DNA of 64,000 bases from Gyrodactylus bullatarudis (GCA_012064415.1 SSNU01000135.1:186001-250000), one strand, 5' to 3'; counted from the first letter of the stretch, positions 33,849 through 48,800 are shown. The notes: generated by a model from the sequence alone, not told the origin. Program-made: numbers and translations.

Positions 33849-36240
33849 CATTAAACACTCTTTCTCTGTTCTCTTATTTGTGCAATCATTAATCTTTATA
33901 ATTCTGTATATAAATAAAAATGTTCGATTTCAAAAAATAATAATTTTCACTATATATAGTTATCTTAAATTGAAATTCTTTCTTTTTGTCCTCTAAAAAA
34001 ATAAAAATTCCCTTGAATGAATAAACTTGCTGAATAAATTCTACATTCTTCTCCCCTATGCGTAAAAATACATTGTGAAGCGGGTGTAAAATTAAATAGA
34101 TAACTCATTCATAATTAATGGGATTTGATTTTGCATCAACATTCATTCCCCATCCATATAAGCAATTCAGTGAGTATGTTTTTTTATCTAACAAAAATGT
34201 ACCGATTAATTTCTTACTCTCCTCTTCATTACTAGAAGGGAAGCTTCTAGTTTTTCTCTCTCATCTTTTCCTGAAAAATCTCCCCTCCCCTATTTTTTCA
34301 AAATTTTTTGATCCATTAACTAGATTGTCTCGCCTTTCTTGTCCACTACATCTGTTCACCTTCAAAAATGATACCTCCACCCTGATGTTGGAACCACTCC
34401 TTTATTTTTCTGGTAGTCTTGTCTCTCTCGGATATATATTTTTGATAAATCTTCTCAATTTTATTTGATTCACATTTGCAAACAATAACATATTAGTATC
34501 AAGAGGACATGAGGCCATCCCCTCTCTCCAGATTGAGTAGGGGGAAAGTTGAAAGATATATATATTCCTTAGCTTCAAAAGAGGGATCCAGAACAACAAG
34601 AATTCAGAGTGAATGGGGAAGATATCGGATGAATTATTCATCAAGGCTCAGTCAGTCATTTCTACAATATATCATATCGATATTTTGATTAATTTTGTCC
34701 TTCATCTAATATCTGTATATCAGAGGAACCCGATGTAAATTTGATCAAAGTATCATTGAGAAAATTCCTCTAAGAAAATCAGATTCAACCCTTTAAAGTG
34801 GACTTTTGTTAAACGTATCGGACTTTTTAAGCTTTGATCCATATTTTCAACTTGATCTACCAGAATATGATCCTTCTTACGCAGTATCTCCCAGTTTTTT
34901 TAATATTAAAACTGTTCTCGAAAATTGGAGATCTTTTTTTTAGATCCTTTTAGCTATCAACAACTGCTCTTTAATATCCCCGAGGTCTATTTAACAAGTG
35001 TTGATTTACGAGATTACTCTTGGTTCCAACTTGATTGTGAGTGGCTAGATCAAGTCTAGAAATTCTATATCAATTTTTCTAGAGAGCAAACAAATAATTT
35101 TGTTTACCCGCCTTTAGATAAATAATAACAGCATTTTTAATATCATTTTCATTTCTTATTATTATACCTTTTATTACTTTGGAAGAGTATTTCTTTAGAG
35201 TACGTAACAATCCACATAATATATGTTAGCATCCAAAATACATACGAATATATATGAATATATTATATGTGAGACATTATAATTTTTCCATTGTCTTTAA
35301 AACTCTCTTCTCTCTACCAAGTTTATTTGGTGGTTTGGTTTTCTTCAATATTTTCTCTGGTTCCCTGAATTTTGGTGGGAGAAAAGGGTGTGTTTTGATA
35401 TCATTCCCTAAATATATGTATATATTGACGTGTGTTTGTGTGGGTTATAATTGCTTCAAAATTGTATGGGATAAATCACTCTTTCCTTTTTACTATACTA
35501 CTTTTGCGGTGCTTTTAAATGTGTGTGTGAATTCGCTTGGACACACACACCCCTCTCAAAATAAATGCCTCTTTGACCTCACTCTATATATAAAATAACG
35601 ATTGTTTATTTGCATAGGAATAGGCTTACTATTTTCTGAATCTAATGCTAGACTATATACCTTTTCAAGAATGTGATTTCTTCAATAAACTTGATAGTTA
35701 AAAGACTATCTATTAGTTCTATTGGCCAAATTTTCAGCTTTTCCCAGCCTTGATCTCATTTTGAAGATGATCGAAAACTAACCTTTTTTTCTCTTATAAA
35801 ACCATAACATTTTGTATATCAAAACATGAAAAATTTTCAAAAATGTGTTTTTCATCGTTAAAACATCAATTTTTGATCAAGGCGTGGAAAATTGTTCGTT
35901 GTGAATAAAAATTTGTATTGCCCTACTGTATTTTCATTTATTTCAATCTATAGAATATACGAAAATTTCAGTAAAGTTTCTTCAAGATCACAAGAAAGTT
36001 TCGGGGATTGATTTAGGCGTGTACCACTTTGAATTTCATCAGTTTCACTTGAGACTTAAGAAAGGGTTCATAAACTTAATGAAAGATCCTTGTTCTAAAT
36101 CTAGAAAATTTATCACTTCAATCAATATTATTCAACTTTTTATTAATACTAGATTTTGTTCACTTTTCTTTTGCATTTCTAGAATGTAAAGTTAGTTGAA
36201 AAATGTTAAATTCTCATCTTCATGTCAACTAGTTTTAGTA
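33849..36240. other. Intergenic stretch with repeat fragments
   Basis: No supported gene. Open frames at 34118-34468 and 35254-35598 are low-complexity, hydrophobic and lack domains or splice support. It contains a reversed family C copy (35735-35880) and a solitary family A right end (36205-36235). Confidence 0.5.
36205..36235. repeat. Foldback family A, solitary right terminus
   Basis: AAATTCTCATCTTCATGTCA followed by ACTAGTTTTA matches the right terminus of the complete elements. No left arm nearby. Confidence 0.55.
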
Positions 36241-36289
36241 TTTCAATGTATTATTCGAAATAATTTATCTATATTATTAAAAAATAAAA

Positions 36290-36610
36290 GTTGATTTTGT
36301 GAGCCTATGGACGTCTAAAATACCCTACCAATTTTAACCAGTTATTGATTATCCCACGGACCATGTTCGTAGCGAAAAAAATTTCTAGATTTGGACTTAG
36401 TTGGGCCGTAATCTCGATCAGAACCGATAAAGGGGCTGACCAATCAGATGGCTTCATTTTTAACACGTAAGCTTGCTTCTTATTGGTCCAATCTAAACTG
36501 CATTTTCTTAGTCTTGATACAAAAAAAAGCTTTATCGAATTTTAAGAAACACTGCGTAGCGGGTTCGGATCAGCTAGTTTCAAAGCGAAAAAGGTTGACG
36601 CCTAATCTTG
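36290..36610. repeat. GC-richer noncoding patch, possible mobile-element fragment
   Basis: Base composition rises above the surrounding DNA. Inverted words GACCAATCAGA (36438-36448) and TATTGGTCC (36481-36489) frame about 30 nt. GAACCGATAAAGGGGCTGAC and GCGTAGCGGGTTCGGATCAG lack coding signal. It looks like a repeat, but I cannot name its class. Confidence 0.3.
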
Positions 36611-39600
36611 TATTTCGGAATGATTTTACACCTATCTTATTTCTATGATAGTATTTATTATTTCTATGGTATTAATACTTTTTATGTGCCCAAAGTTATG
36701 TTTTAAATAGTAAACTGTATTATTATTAAGAATAAATAAAAGCAACAGTATTTGATTCACCCCATTGAGAGGTTGAGTTATTTGTTTGAATTTTAAGAAA
36801 GATTTTATTTCAAACATTACTTTAGTAAAATGAATAAATCTCTGTTAGTTGACAGTGTAAAGAACAGAAATTGCACTTCATGTTTCTCTCTATGATCTAA
36901 AGATTAAAATAAACTAGCAAGCTAATCGCTGGAATAGTGAAGTAGGCAGGCCTCCAACAGGTTTGATCAAAACTCATAATTGGAATTTTGGTCTCACACC
37001 ATTTTTAGATATATTCCTCTTATATTCACGTTTCTTTCAAGTTACTCTTCCGGAATCTATTGTTTGCAATACCTGCCTGTAATTTTGAAAATGATATTTT
37101 ATTAACATTTTCATAAAAAGGACCATTAGAATGATATTAACGCCAAGAAAACTGTTTTTTTCGCAGATAAAATAAAATATCAGTAGATTTAATATGACCT
37201 TTTACATGATCCATTACAGATTAAAAAGAAAATTTATTTTAAAAAATATTCGATCCTCTGTCTGATAAAATGGTCTCTAATAGTTTACGCCTTTAAATAA
37301 AACTATTCCCAATAAAGATTTTTTTCATGATTAATACCTAAATGCTACGAAATTGTTAAGATATGTCTCATTAGGATGACACATTTGTTTAAATCTCTTA
37401 GGTTGTGTGGATTACTCATTAATATTTTAGCTGATCCACTCCCTGATAGCACAGAGTTGAGCCAATACTCTTGATAAGAAGACACAAGGGCCCGTTTTTA
37501 ATCTTTAAAGTCCCAGAGATTTTTTTTCATGACTGGCATTCTATCTTTTGTCATCATTTGTTCTAAGAATACCCTGATTATAAATCTACACACTTATTTT
37601 AACGCAATTATTTCCTGAGGCTTTGAAGTATAATATACATTTTTTATATACATTGTATGTAAAAATGAGTTGCATTAGTGGTACGCGAAAATCAGGCTGA
37701 AGAGCAAACCCAAAACTGTGCTTATGAATAAAGTCAGATCAAAATCAAGTTTAGACATTTTTATTTTGTGATCATACGCACTACTATAAAGAATCTTCGT
37801 TTCTCTCATTTAACATAATAATAAAATGCTAAAGTCCAGTTTCTTAATCTATCTTTGTTATGCTGGAGTCTGTAAATGTCATGTAAGTTTCAAGGTAAAA
37901 TCTAAATTCAGACAAAAAAGAAGCATACACACACATAGTGTAAGCCAACTCAATTTGCTCAGATATAGCAATCTGATTAAATAATGGAAAAAAAGAGAAA
38001 GTCTCATCATGATATTATCATAGAAGATTAGTTGATAATCTGGTTGAAATATCTGTTCTTGAAAAGTTGAATGAAATTTATGAGTTTATACCCAAAGATT
38101 TGATAGTGTGTCCAAATAAATTTATGGATACTTTCTGGGAAATCAAGTAAAGTACAATAGTTTTATCTACTCAACAAAAATGGAATTCGTTATAATTTTA
38201 CTTGCTCTTTTTTATAGAATTTGTTTTAGAGCATAAATTAGTAAAATAAGACAAGTTTTTTAACTGACTAATTCGTCTTCTGGTTCTAGGATGTAATTTA
38301 AAAAATGATAAAAACTTTTTTCAACATTAAATCCTGTCTAAAAGTTTTAGACTAAAACCTTTTCTATAAATTCTCTTTATTAGTGACCACCACGAAATTA
38401 CTTTTTTCTGATTAGTAACTTTTCAATTTCAAAATCCAGGTTAGAGAAACAAGGGCCTAGTTCTTCAAGATAGCTCACAAATAAATTGACAAGAATAGAA
38501 TTCTCCTGGGCCATTTTGAGTTTTGGCTTAACTCTACCTAACAACAAGGGATAATGCCAAGTCTATGATTCATCCCACCCCTTATATCTCAGCTAGCCTC
38601 TCGAACTGTCTTTTTGAAAAATCAACAAAATATCGTTATTTGTGTAAAATTTCATGTACTTTTATACATGAATTCGACAGACCGCAATGAAAATGAAAAA
38701 TCCTGCCACTAAGACTAAAATACTTTCAATGACGAGGCTTGAAGAGTATAGAATTGAAAATCCTTGGTTTCGAATCATAAGAGTGTTGTAAAAATTAATT
38801 TTTTTATTATTATCTATTTAGAATCAAGATAATAATTTTGGCTTATAAATGAAAATTTCAGATGCTTTAGATTTCCTAAAATACTACTATAAAGGGATTT
38901 AAAAGATGTTTATTTTCTTGACTACTCGGAGTAAACTTCCGATGCATTTCAATAAATTAGAGCTCAAAAAGATTAAAACTAATCTTGATATTTTTCGACC
39001 TTTGTTTCTTGTTGTACCATAATTAAGGTATTATAATATAAGGGGAAGTGTGAAAAATTAATTCTCATCAACAGTTACTTTTCCCATCCTTTGAATACTT
39101 TCACAAAAAACCTTCCCACACTCACCAATGTTTGCTCAATTTCCAATGTCAAATTTTGAATAAAACTCCATCGTCTATAGGATAACTCTAAAGAAAAATT
39201 TTTATATACTATAGTTAGATTCAACAAGAGAACATATTAATTATTTCTTCTATGACTAGCTACAGTAAAATATTTACTTTCAAGACAACCACTCTTTGTT
39301 TGGAAAAAAAGGGAAATTCCAAAGAGACTAGTTTGATGCTTCTCCAATCGTAATCTTTACATTTGACCTCCGTGTCTTCATTCGTGTATATATTAACAGT
39401 ATAGATATCTCTCGTCTGTGTGATTCTCACTTGGGTCTGAAGACAGACTGCTACTATCAAGGTAATTAAAATGTATCTATACACATTGATATGTTTATGC
39501 AGTATTCCCTTTACCAGCCTCTCTTGACGATGAAAGTATCTTTCTTTATACATGAGGTATGAGTTTGAATTTGATGATTAACAAAGCATTTCCCATTATA

Positions 39601-40009
39601 TTTAATATATTCAATAAGCAAATACTCTGAAGGAATGGTTTTCAAGGATATCGGTTTTAACGAATTTATGATATGGGTCAATAAAAATTCTTTTATTCTA
39701 ATCTTAATTTTTTAGTGATGAATTACATATTATCAGATTTATTACTCTAATTATTCTGATTACTGTAGCAATCACTATAACTTCTTAAATCCTTACTTTT
39801 TAAGAATTACTACACCTTTCTATCCCCTTTCTTTTTCTACAGACTAATACAAGCCAAAAGACAACATAGTCAGGTAGCAAGCGAATAAAACTTGTTTTTT
39901 AGGATTCCAATAAGTCATAGATATCAAATATGATTGTTAGAATCACCCCGTGATCGTTTGAAAATTGAATTGCGATTCTTTGATCATTTTTCCTATTTGA
40001 AAATCGATG

Positions 40010-40140
40010 ATCTTTGATGATCCCTGAAAAATGACGAACTTATCAAAAGTTTAATGTTGTTAATCGGTTTTCTTGTCTTTCGATACCCCACTCCATTGGA
40101 AATCAACAAAAATATTCAACTCTAAGTTCAAAAAAATGGG
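40010..40140 (+). repeat. Interspersed repeat, family B copy
   Basis: GATGATCCCTGAAAAATGAC, then GAAATCAACAAAAATATTCAA, matches the copies at 6025, 12345 and 53475 with different decay. Confidence 0.5.
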
Positions 40141-42529
40141 AGTTTGGCGCTACTTTGAGATTGGAAATATGCGATAATTTCTTTAAAAATTGGCTTTTTC
40201 AAAAAAATTTTTTCTTCTTACAGGGGCAAGTGGGCTTCGTGGTTCAGATTTCAAAAGATCTTGATTAAAATTTTGTAAAACTCATAAATTCCCATATTCT
40301 AGGTGTAATAAGAATTTTTTAATAATTTTATTTTCGGATTTTTTTCAGATGGATTCAAATCTGAACTACTTGAAGAACCCTGAGTATAACTCTAAAAATC
40401 AATGTTTTTAAAATAATACGTGTGAGTAGAATAAAATTTAGACCGTATCAATGAAATCTACGATAAAAAAGATTTGATATTTGTTTTTTTGAGATAAAAA
40501 TATTTGATTGTATATTTTGCCCTACTCGCCCAGGAATCAAGTGTTCACTCAGTTTTGGAACCGACTCTAAGTTAGAGTAAAGAAGAAAAAGTATTGACTT
40601 TAGAGTCTAAAGATCTAAACTGGTTGAGAAGAAAGTTTAGAAAAGAAAATCAGACAAATTCGACCATGATAAAGTCATGAAATTTTTACCCTCAAATAAA
40701 CTATTGTGCTTTACAACTTAATATGCCCTTAATATATAAAGTGTGCATATTAGTTGAAAGTACACAAGATTCTTCCCCCCAAAAATACTATATTAGATCT
40801 CAAATGCTTACCCATAAATTTTATTGAGTATTAGTATAGTAAGTATTGATTTTGAGTAGAAGAAAACACTCTGAAATTATAGAGCTCAAATGAACTCGTT
40901 TACCTAATATTTCTTCAGTGCTACTATTCTCTCCACCCTCCACATTTATTCTCTGGCATTCTATTGTATTTTAGTGAAGGAATTTTAATTCATAAGAAGA
41001 AACATGAATAACTTCTTTAGTCATAGCAACGTTGGCAGGAAATTTATTCTGAAGAATATAAATTCTTTTATAAATAAATATGAAAAATATAGAATTGCTA
41101 CAAGTCCCTCAAAAAATTTTGGTCTCGCTAGTAATTTTAAATTCTGAGGTTATTTTTATAAGCAAAACTATGATTAGAAATTGTAGAAATTTTTATGTTC
41201 TTACGCGTAAAGTATTGCCAAAACCTCCTTCACTCCGTTTATTATTTCTTGTGTAATAAAACTTTATATAATTTAATTGTCATAATAAATGACTTCCCTC
41301 AAAAAAGTTAAAAATAATCTGAGTCATTTTGTCTTGTATGTTCCAGACACTGTCAATGGTTAAAACATGAGTTATTTCCGGTTATTAAACTAGTCAAAAT
41401 TTAAACTACATTTGGCCTTTAATGGTGGAAATCTCTCAGGATGATAATTGGTCTTCGTGATACCAATCATCATTGATGCATAAACTAACGACATGAATTA
41501 TGAAATAAATGAATATGGCATGGGTATTAAAATGAGCCAATCAGAAGTAAAACTTAAAAATAGACCACGTTTGTAATTAATAACAAGTGTTAATACTCGT
41601 GCCTGAGTAAAGATGAGCGTTGGTCAGACATGACTCATGTAAATAATGGTTATTTTAATATACAAGAAGATGAGCTGGATCATTTTAAATTATTGCAAAT
41701 AATTGGAAATTTTTGTGAGTTTTAGATTCCTTTGAATAGTAATCTTAATTTTTTATATTTTACTTATTAAATTGAAATTTTCTTTTCTGATTCCAAGAAT
41801 AAGAAGTATTTAATTGCTGTAATCCTCCGAAATCAATAAAAAATTTGAATTTGTATTTTGTAAAGACAGTAAAATTCTTCAAGGTATGAATGTCAAAAAT
41901 AACAGCAAATATTCGCTACCAGGAATTTGTTCCTAATATCCAAGTGAATATTGTGTTTTATATAATTTTATAGCGATTGAGGTTTAAATATAGAAATATC
42001 TATGATTTGATTGGTTAATGCTATTTGTAAAGATTTTCAACAAAATGCAATGAGTCAACATATAATTTCACTTTTTAAATCCCTGTACTGCCTCTGATTT
42101 AATATTCAATTCTTAAATGTTTTTCGTATATTTTAACTAAGGCTGGATTAATTTCTAAAAAGACTTGATAGAGCTCAAAATCAAAATATAAATAAACCAG
42201 GCTTGAGAAGTTTTTCAACGAATCAAATTCCATTAAGTTTTAATGAAAGATTCATAGGAAAAGTTTTTCGTCATTAATTGATGTCCTGAATTTATCGGAG
42301 AATGATATTTTCGGGTTATGTAACTCAGAAGAGATAGCAAGAAACTTTGTGGTAGAACATAATTTTATCGACATATCACCCTCTGTATGTACAGGCGGGC
42401 GTTGTTAGGGTATGATTAAGATGAGTTCCAAATCAAAGGAAGATAGTTATAAAATACATTGGATATTTGAAAAATAAATAGTAACTAAGAGGTAGTGCAT
42501 TCATTCAACCCTTTCATGAGATTCTCCCT

Positions 42530-42655
42530 AAATGAGGCGATTATTCAAAGTCGGAACTCTCAGTTTTTATGCAGGTCCAAACAATATCATAATTTATCAC
42601 ATAATTTATTTCATAATTTACCCTAAAAAGATCTCAAAATAATAAAAAGTCTCAA
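42530..42655 (+). repeat. Direct repeat family D (with 48380-48482)
   Basis: Shared order with 48380-48482: GGCGATTATT, AAAGTCGGAA, CAGGTC..AACAATATCA, then AATAAAAAG. Diverged. Confidence 0.5.
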
Positions 42656-43221
42656 AGAAGTATCTAAACTTATATAAAAGAACTAATATTAGTAAAAAAA
42701 GGTTTTCATCTACTTATTAGTATATGTTAAATTCAATAGAAAATCGACTTTCTTAGATGGGATCAAAATAATCCTTATTAAATGGAATTCCCATTAGAAT
42801 CTCATTTAGAATCGTTTTACATATATCATTAAGACTATCAGGTAGTTCTAAGACTAACGGAATGGCTTGTTAAACTTGTTACTAGGTTTCAAGATTAACA
42901 AGAAATTCAGCTATAAAATATAGTTTGCTGATCTTGATCTCCTCGGTAATAAGATTGGCTGACTGAAATAAATTTGAATTAAATAACCCTTTGTTAAGGC
43001 TATGAAGATTTTTTATCAAAAAATCCAATTGTGTAGGGTCTGAAATTGAGACTTCCTTTACACTGTATAGTATACAGTGCACTGCGAAACTCATGCATTC
43101 CAGAGAATAAGACCTATCAAGTGTTGAAATTCAGCCAACAATATTAATTTTACGTAAGGATTTTAACTCAATAGTTCGTTAAATTTGTTACCGAGTTTCA
43201 GGAATAACTAGTTAGTGATCT

Positions 43222-43290
43222 ACCTGATAGTCTTAAGACTATCAAGAGTAACAAGATTAACGGTAACATAAACACTGTTATTAAACAGTT
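43222..43290. repeat. Short repeat shared with 63345-63400 in reverse
   Basis: AGACTATCAAGAGTAACAAG followed by ATTAACGGTAAC is present as the reverse complement near 63353-63382. A small palindrome (GATAGTCTTAAGACTATC) lies at its start. Confidence 0.5.
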
Positions 43291-44377
43291 AGTTGGTTTT
43301 TCCACGAGAAACTCAATATTTTTCACAATTGGTCATTGATTTAAAATGAAAAAAAATCGACCATTTTTTGAATTTCCAACGTTTGAGCAAAAATTATTTT
43401 TCAGATTCAACTTTTTCTCAAATCTTCTTTTTATTCTAACATTTTACCGGCTTATTTCTGAAATTTTTATTGTTGATTTCATGGTGAAAACCATTTCTTT
43501 TTTAACGTTCAAGACAATCTCTGAATCTAAATTTTATAATTTGGTTTAGAGAGTATAGACGTGGAATAGATGGAAAACTTGGAAGATAAAGTTAAAAATA
43601 GTATAAATTAATCGGGTGAATCAAGATGTAATTTCATCTCTAGTATGAGGGTATTATAATAATACACCATAGTCTGTACAAGAGATAAAACTGATTTAAA
43701 AAATGTTCCATCATTCTTTGAAATTAGGTCAAGAATTTTTCCTCTACGTCTCTCATTCCCTACTTTTCTACGTGGAGATTATTTTCAAAAATATGCCTGA
43801 AATTTTAGACACACAAACATTGTTATACGACTACTGCTTCCTATTCTTCAGGTAGGAGAGTAATCCGGGTGGATGGGTTGATTATGGAAGAATGATAAAG
43901 GTAGATTGGGATAGAGGCGAGGCAAACCTTTTTATTTTCTAGACAAATACACTCGGTAATTATTATTATAACGTTGTATTTATAATGTACATTGTATTTA
44001 ATTTTAATCAATGAGAAAGTTTTCTATATCATGACTGAAACATTTACTTTACAAACTTATTCTGAAAAGTTTTGTGAGTCTGCAGACTTTCAGAGATTCT
44101 GAAAACTAATCATTATGGCCTCAAGAAATATGACCTAAAAATTCATTTATATGCTCTATCGATTTTCTTTATAAAAACTGATACTACTTGTAAGCTATTT
44201 TTGAGAGAACGATTTTCACTATCGAATTTTCTAGTAACTAATATATCACTTGTTAGTTATTTTCAAAAAATGAATTTTCTTCGAATAAAATATTTAATCG
44301 AAATATCTATAATTTTCAAAATTTTATGCCCTATTAAATATGCTCTTTTAATATATGACGCCAAACAAAACATTTGA

Positions 44378-45892
44378 CAAATATTGTGACCGAAGTAATA
44401 TGTTTCTCACTCTTTATTTATCGTCTAATATGAAAAGATTTGTTAATGTCCAATGAATACTACTATGAAAAAATTAATTCGAAATTTTTTACCAATTTTT
44501 AAAAAAATACAAATTTACTATTATGTCATATGAATGAAAACGAAGTAATACCCTTCTCACCATTTTATTGCATGTTTTTTATTGCAATTATTTTTTCTAT
44601 TAAACAATTTTCAGCCTCAAAATCTTCTAGCAATACATTTATATCCCTAATTTACATTTAATCCATTTTTATAGCAAATAAACTCACTATTTTCAAGAAA
44701 TTAAAACCACTAAAATTCAGAAAAATAGGCACTTTAAAACCCTGATATGAACATTAGGATGATTGTCCAGATAATAAAATTTTTATGCCCGATAGTTATC
44801 ATTATTCTAAATAAGTAGGCGTATAATAGATACTGGAAAAATACTAGTTTCAATTGAAAAATTGACAAATCATTACTATTGAGGATGAAATACGTGGCTG
44901 TAAATCTGGAAAAATCGTTGTCTAGATTAAAAATTTAATGGAATTGAATGCATCAGATTGGGTTGTTCAAAAGATATTAAAGAAAAATTTCAATCTATGC
45001 TGAAGGAAGGTCCTAAGGATCTGTTTCCTGGATAATCAATGGTACTTTTGATCGTATGGACTGACTATAAAAGAAAATACTCGAATACGAGGATTGGAAG
45101 TTGGCAATTTTTTTCAAATAAGATAAAAATTGATCTGAATAGTTTGAATAGCCTCATTTTATAACAAGGAATCAAAAAATAGCCCAACCTTAAGAGAAAT
45201 GATAAAAATATTAGTGGTAGATCATTTTTACTAGGGAGAGCCATAAAAAATAAGCTAAGTTATCTCGCTTCAGTTTCTCAGAACAAAAATGAACTCAATT
45301 AATTATCAAAATCTGCTTGAAAGTTCTTTATGACCATTAAAAGTGGTAAATTCAAATAAAAGATATAATAAAATAATTCCCCTTGAATCAGTTCAATCTC
45401 AACAGTATAATGGTTTTAGAACTATTAGATTTAAGGAATGATCTTACCGTTAATAAAATTTTAATTCAAACCAAATCGAAAATACTTGAGGTGCCTTCAG
45501 GCAGAAATTTCATAAAAAAGATTTATGTACGTATAGGTAGAAAGAGACAAAAGCGAAAATTTGGAAATTTTCCATAAATGATGACAAAATACCTTAATTG
45601 ATCTCAATACGTCAAAAATGCATAGATACTTTTGTAGAAAAGAAAAAAAAACATGCAATAAAATGGTGAGAAGGGTATTACTTCGTTTTCATTCATATGA
45701 CATAATAGTAAATTTGTATTTTTTTTAAATTGGTAAAAAATTTCGAATTAATTTTTTCATAGTAGTATTCATTGGACATTAACAAATCTTTTCATATATC
45801 TCTGGTTGCATAAAGTTGATTATTAAGGTAATTAGACAAGAAATAAAGAGTGAGAAACATACTACTTCGGTCACTATATTTGCACTAACAAC
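44378..45892. repeat. Inverted repeat, about 210/250-bp arms, about 1.05-kb spacer
   Basis: The left arm, about 44378-44588, and right arm, about 45640-45892, are reverse complements with few differences. One is an insertion of about 40 nt in the right arm near 45800-45840. Arms begin GTGACCGAAGTA and run to TTTTATTGCATG. The spacer holds one short open frame (45383-45577) with no recognisable domain. It may be a nonautonomous element or a capture event. Confidence 0.75.
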
Positions 45893-48800
45893 TTCTTAAC
45901 ACTTACCCCCACAGCAGTTTTAAATATCACAGTGTTTAGATTAAAAAGTATACCTCGAATCTAAAATATGCTTTATATGCATTTTTGAGGCCCTACTAAT
46001 CATTATTAATTTTTAACTTTGCAGGAAAATATTTTGTGTAATTAGTGATTACTAATTACTTAATTTTTTTTACAGAGATCTTATTTCTATCGTTTTTTAA
46101 TGATTTTAACCACTGCATAGAGAAAATTCTCGACATTGAGTTCTAAATTTTCATTGGATAAAATAAACTGTAAGGGCTTAACCAAATGCACAATTATTCT
46201 CAGAATTGAAAGATAAGTAAAGTTAAAAAGAAATTTTCTGAGTGATTTTATTACTGTTGTTTATTATTAGGCTTACTTTATTTAGTACAAATATAGACTC
46301 TAGCCAGTGCTTCATATGATGTGACAGCAGTGTGACTAATTAATGCAAATTTTAAAAATAGGGGTGTCTATGAATTCAAATCTGAAATTTTAAGATTTCA
46401 AATGAATAATTATCATTATTTTTCAGAATCCCTAAGAGTCTTCAGATTCATTGATTAATGCCCAGGGATTCTGCAGATTCCTTGGTTTACTAGAGAGTCT
46501 GCAAGCTCACATAAGTTCCCAGAATAACTGGAAAATATATATTAGAGGTAGATTCTTTAATTTCCGATTTTTAACTTTATCCAATTCCTTGAGAAATGGT
46601 GCATAGAGCATAATGTCTAAACCCAATGTTTGATTGGTGTGAACATTTTGCATTAGAGCAAACAATTTCGTCAATAAGTCCTGCTATGTTTTTCTATACA
46701 TTTTTCAATCGTTTATTAAATAAAAGAATGATCAAACTAATTTTTTAACTAACTATTACTCAACGATTTCGTGTATTTTAAATTTTAATTTGCGAAAAAG
46801 ATTCTTTCTCCAGATTGTGACGCAAAGGAAGTAAAAGTTTCATTTTTGAGCCTTCAACAACAAAAGATAATCTGACCCTTACAAGACAACTTTGATATTC
46901 TTTGATTAGAATTGATCCACCTCAAAACATAGAATTTAGAAATTGTATCATATAAAATCATCCAAAGGCCAAGGTTCAAAATCTATCCCTACTTTGTATA
47001 GTAGGTTAGGTCACTCCACGAATCGTAAGAAATTCATACAATTTTTAATAATATTAAAGGAATGTTGAATCAGAATATGGGCTTTATTTTGGCATTACTA
47101 GCTTAGAAACGCCTTTAGAATTTTTCACGATAATTCCAGAGTATAACGATGGCTTTTGAGAAAACTAAAAAAGTATTTTCAAAACTCTTTTTAATGAGCC
47201 TAATTTTGTAGCTAAAATTTTTGGTTTAAATAACTATTAGAGTTCAGGTTAAATATGTTTAAAAAACTGATGAAAATATTGAGATTCTACGTGAAATCTT
47301 TTCCTTCCAGAGTAATTAAGCTTTTTAAACCAAGTTAATTTCAGTTGAACTTTAAATTGTTCCATGAAAATGTAGGTATAATTATGTAATCAGTAAAAGA
47401 GATTTTTTCTTGTTTGTTAGTTCATGTTAACTTTTCATGTTCTTTCACACTTTCTGGACTTTATATCAAAATTGAACTACAAATGAGAGTAGGTCACTTA
47501 TAATTATTTCAACCACCTTGTCATTAATGCTATTTTATGTTATTCAATCTACAAAATAATAATCTGAGAGAAAAATACTATAGTCATGCTTTCTGGTCCA
47601 TTAGAGGCTCTTAGAGAACTGCTCAACTCTTTAATATATTCAAGTTTGAAAATGAGTTTAATAAAAATGGCCTAGTCCATAGAGTATCTACCTCAACTAA
47701 ATTACTTCACAAGTTCCGATGAATTTTTTTGAGAATTTCTACCTTTGTTCTCAGATTTCTTCTGAGAATGGATTTTAACATTGATAAAATCCTCTGTTTA
47801 TTCCTATAATCTGTCCCAGAATTCTAGCTTCTAAAAATTGAGCTGTACTCAAGTGATCCTAATAAATTGAGGCAGAAACCTTTTTCACACATCAAAAATT
47901 TAAAAACTTTTTTTATTCAGAATCTACAAACCACATTACGTTCATTACTACTTTCAGAAATCAGAATTAATAATACAGTATTCATTAGCAAACATCTGGT
48001 TTTGTTAATAAAAGAGAAAATAAACATCTGAATTGATTTAAACAAGTTTTGAAATTTTTTTAATTTTGAAACATTCTTGTTATTATTTATCTGGTCTGAC
48101 TCTATTATAATCAAGAATGTTATTTGCCTTTTCTACAAAACAATTTTACTGCTTCCCTGGATTCTTTCGAAAGAAATTTGGAATGAGCAGAGTAGATGAT
48201 ATTCTGTAAGAGTAATTCAGAAAATTCGCGTGTAACTTTGCTTTATAACAATTTTTCAAGCATTCCCTCGATTTAATTTGAACAGAATAATTTCTAGAGC
48301 TAATAAGTAAAACTTCTATCATCCGAAAGATTAGTCTAAAATCAATTTCACATTTGAAAAGATCTCAAAACAATTTAATTGGCGATTATTTAAAGTCGGA
48401 AATTCTCACTTATTACGCAGGTCTCAACAATATCACATAATCTTTTGATTACTTTCTCAAAACAATAAAAAGCTTTTTGAAAATTACGAATTTCAGAATT
48501 TCGAGATTTGAAATATGCCATTATTTTCAAACCAGTGAGTTCCTCTTAAGATGTATGGTCAAAAGTTCAAAAAATAGAAATTTGATGTATTTTCGAAATT
48601 CAAAAATGGGTCTAATTCTATAGTCTAGAAATTTTTAAAATACAGATATTTACAAAAATGCCTTTTCTGCTATCAAAATATAATATTGGTCGACATAAAA
48701 AACTTCTTAATCCTAGCATGACTTTCAGTCAGCAACCTCAAAATATAATATGGCATATCTTATTTGTACATATGATAGGTGGAATTGTTTTTGACCTGAG

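Larger units (their letters stand above)
36611..44377. other. Intergenic stretch, no gene supported
   Basis: AT-rich with scattered stops in all frames. It includes a family B copy (about 40010-40140), a family D copy (42530-42655) and short inverted words near 42835-43290. The minus frame at 42882-43094 has no recognisable domain or splice support. Confidence 0.5.

Noticed and set aside
34118..34468. 116-codon hydrophobic frame as a membrane protein
   Set aside because: T-rich low-complexity composition, no splice or promoter support, and no recognisable family.
35254..35598. 114-codon frame as a membrane protein
   Set aside because: Same reasons: T/TG-rich low complexity in a region without other coding signal.
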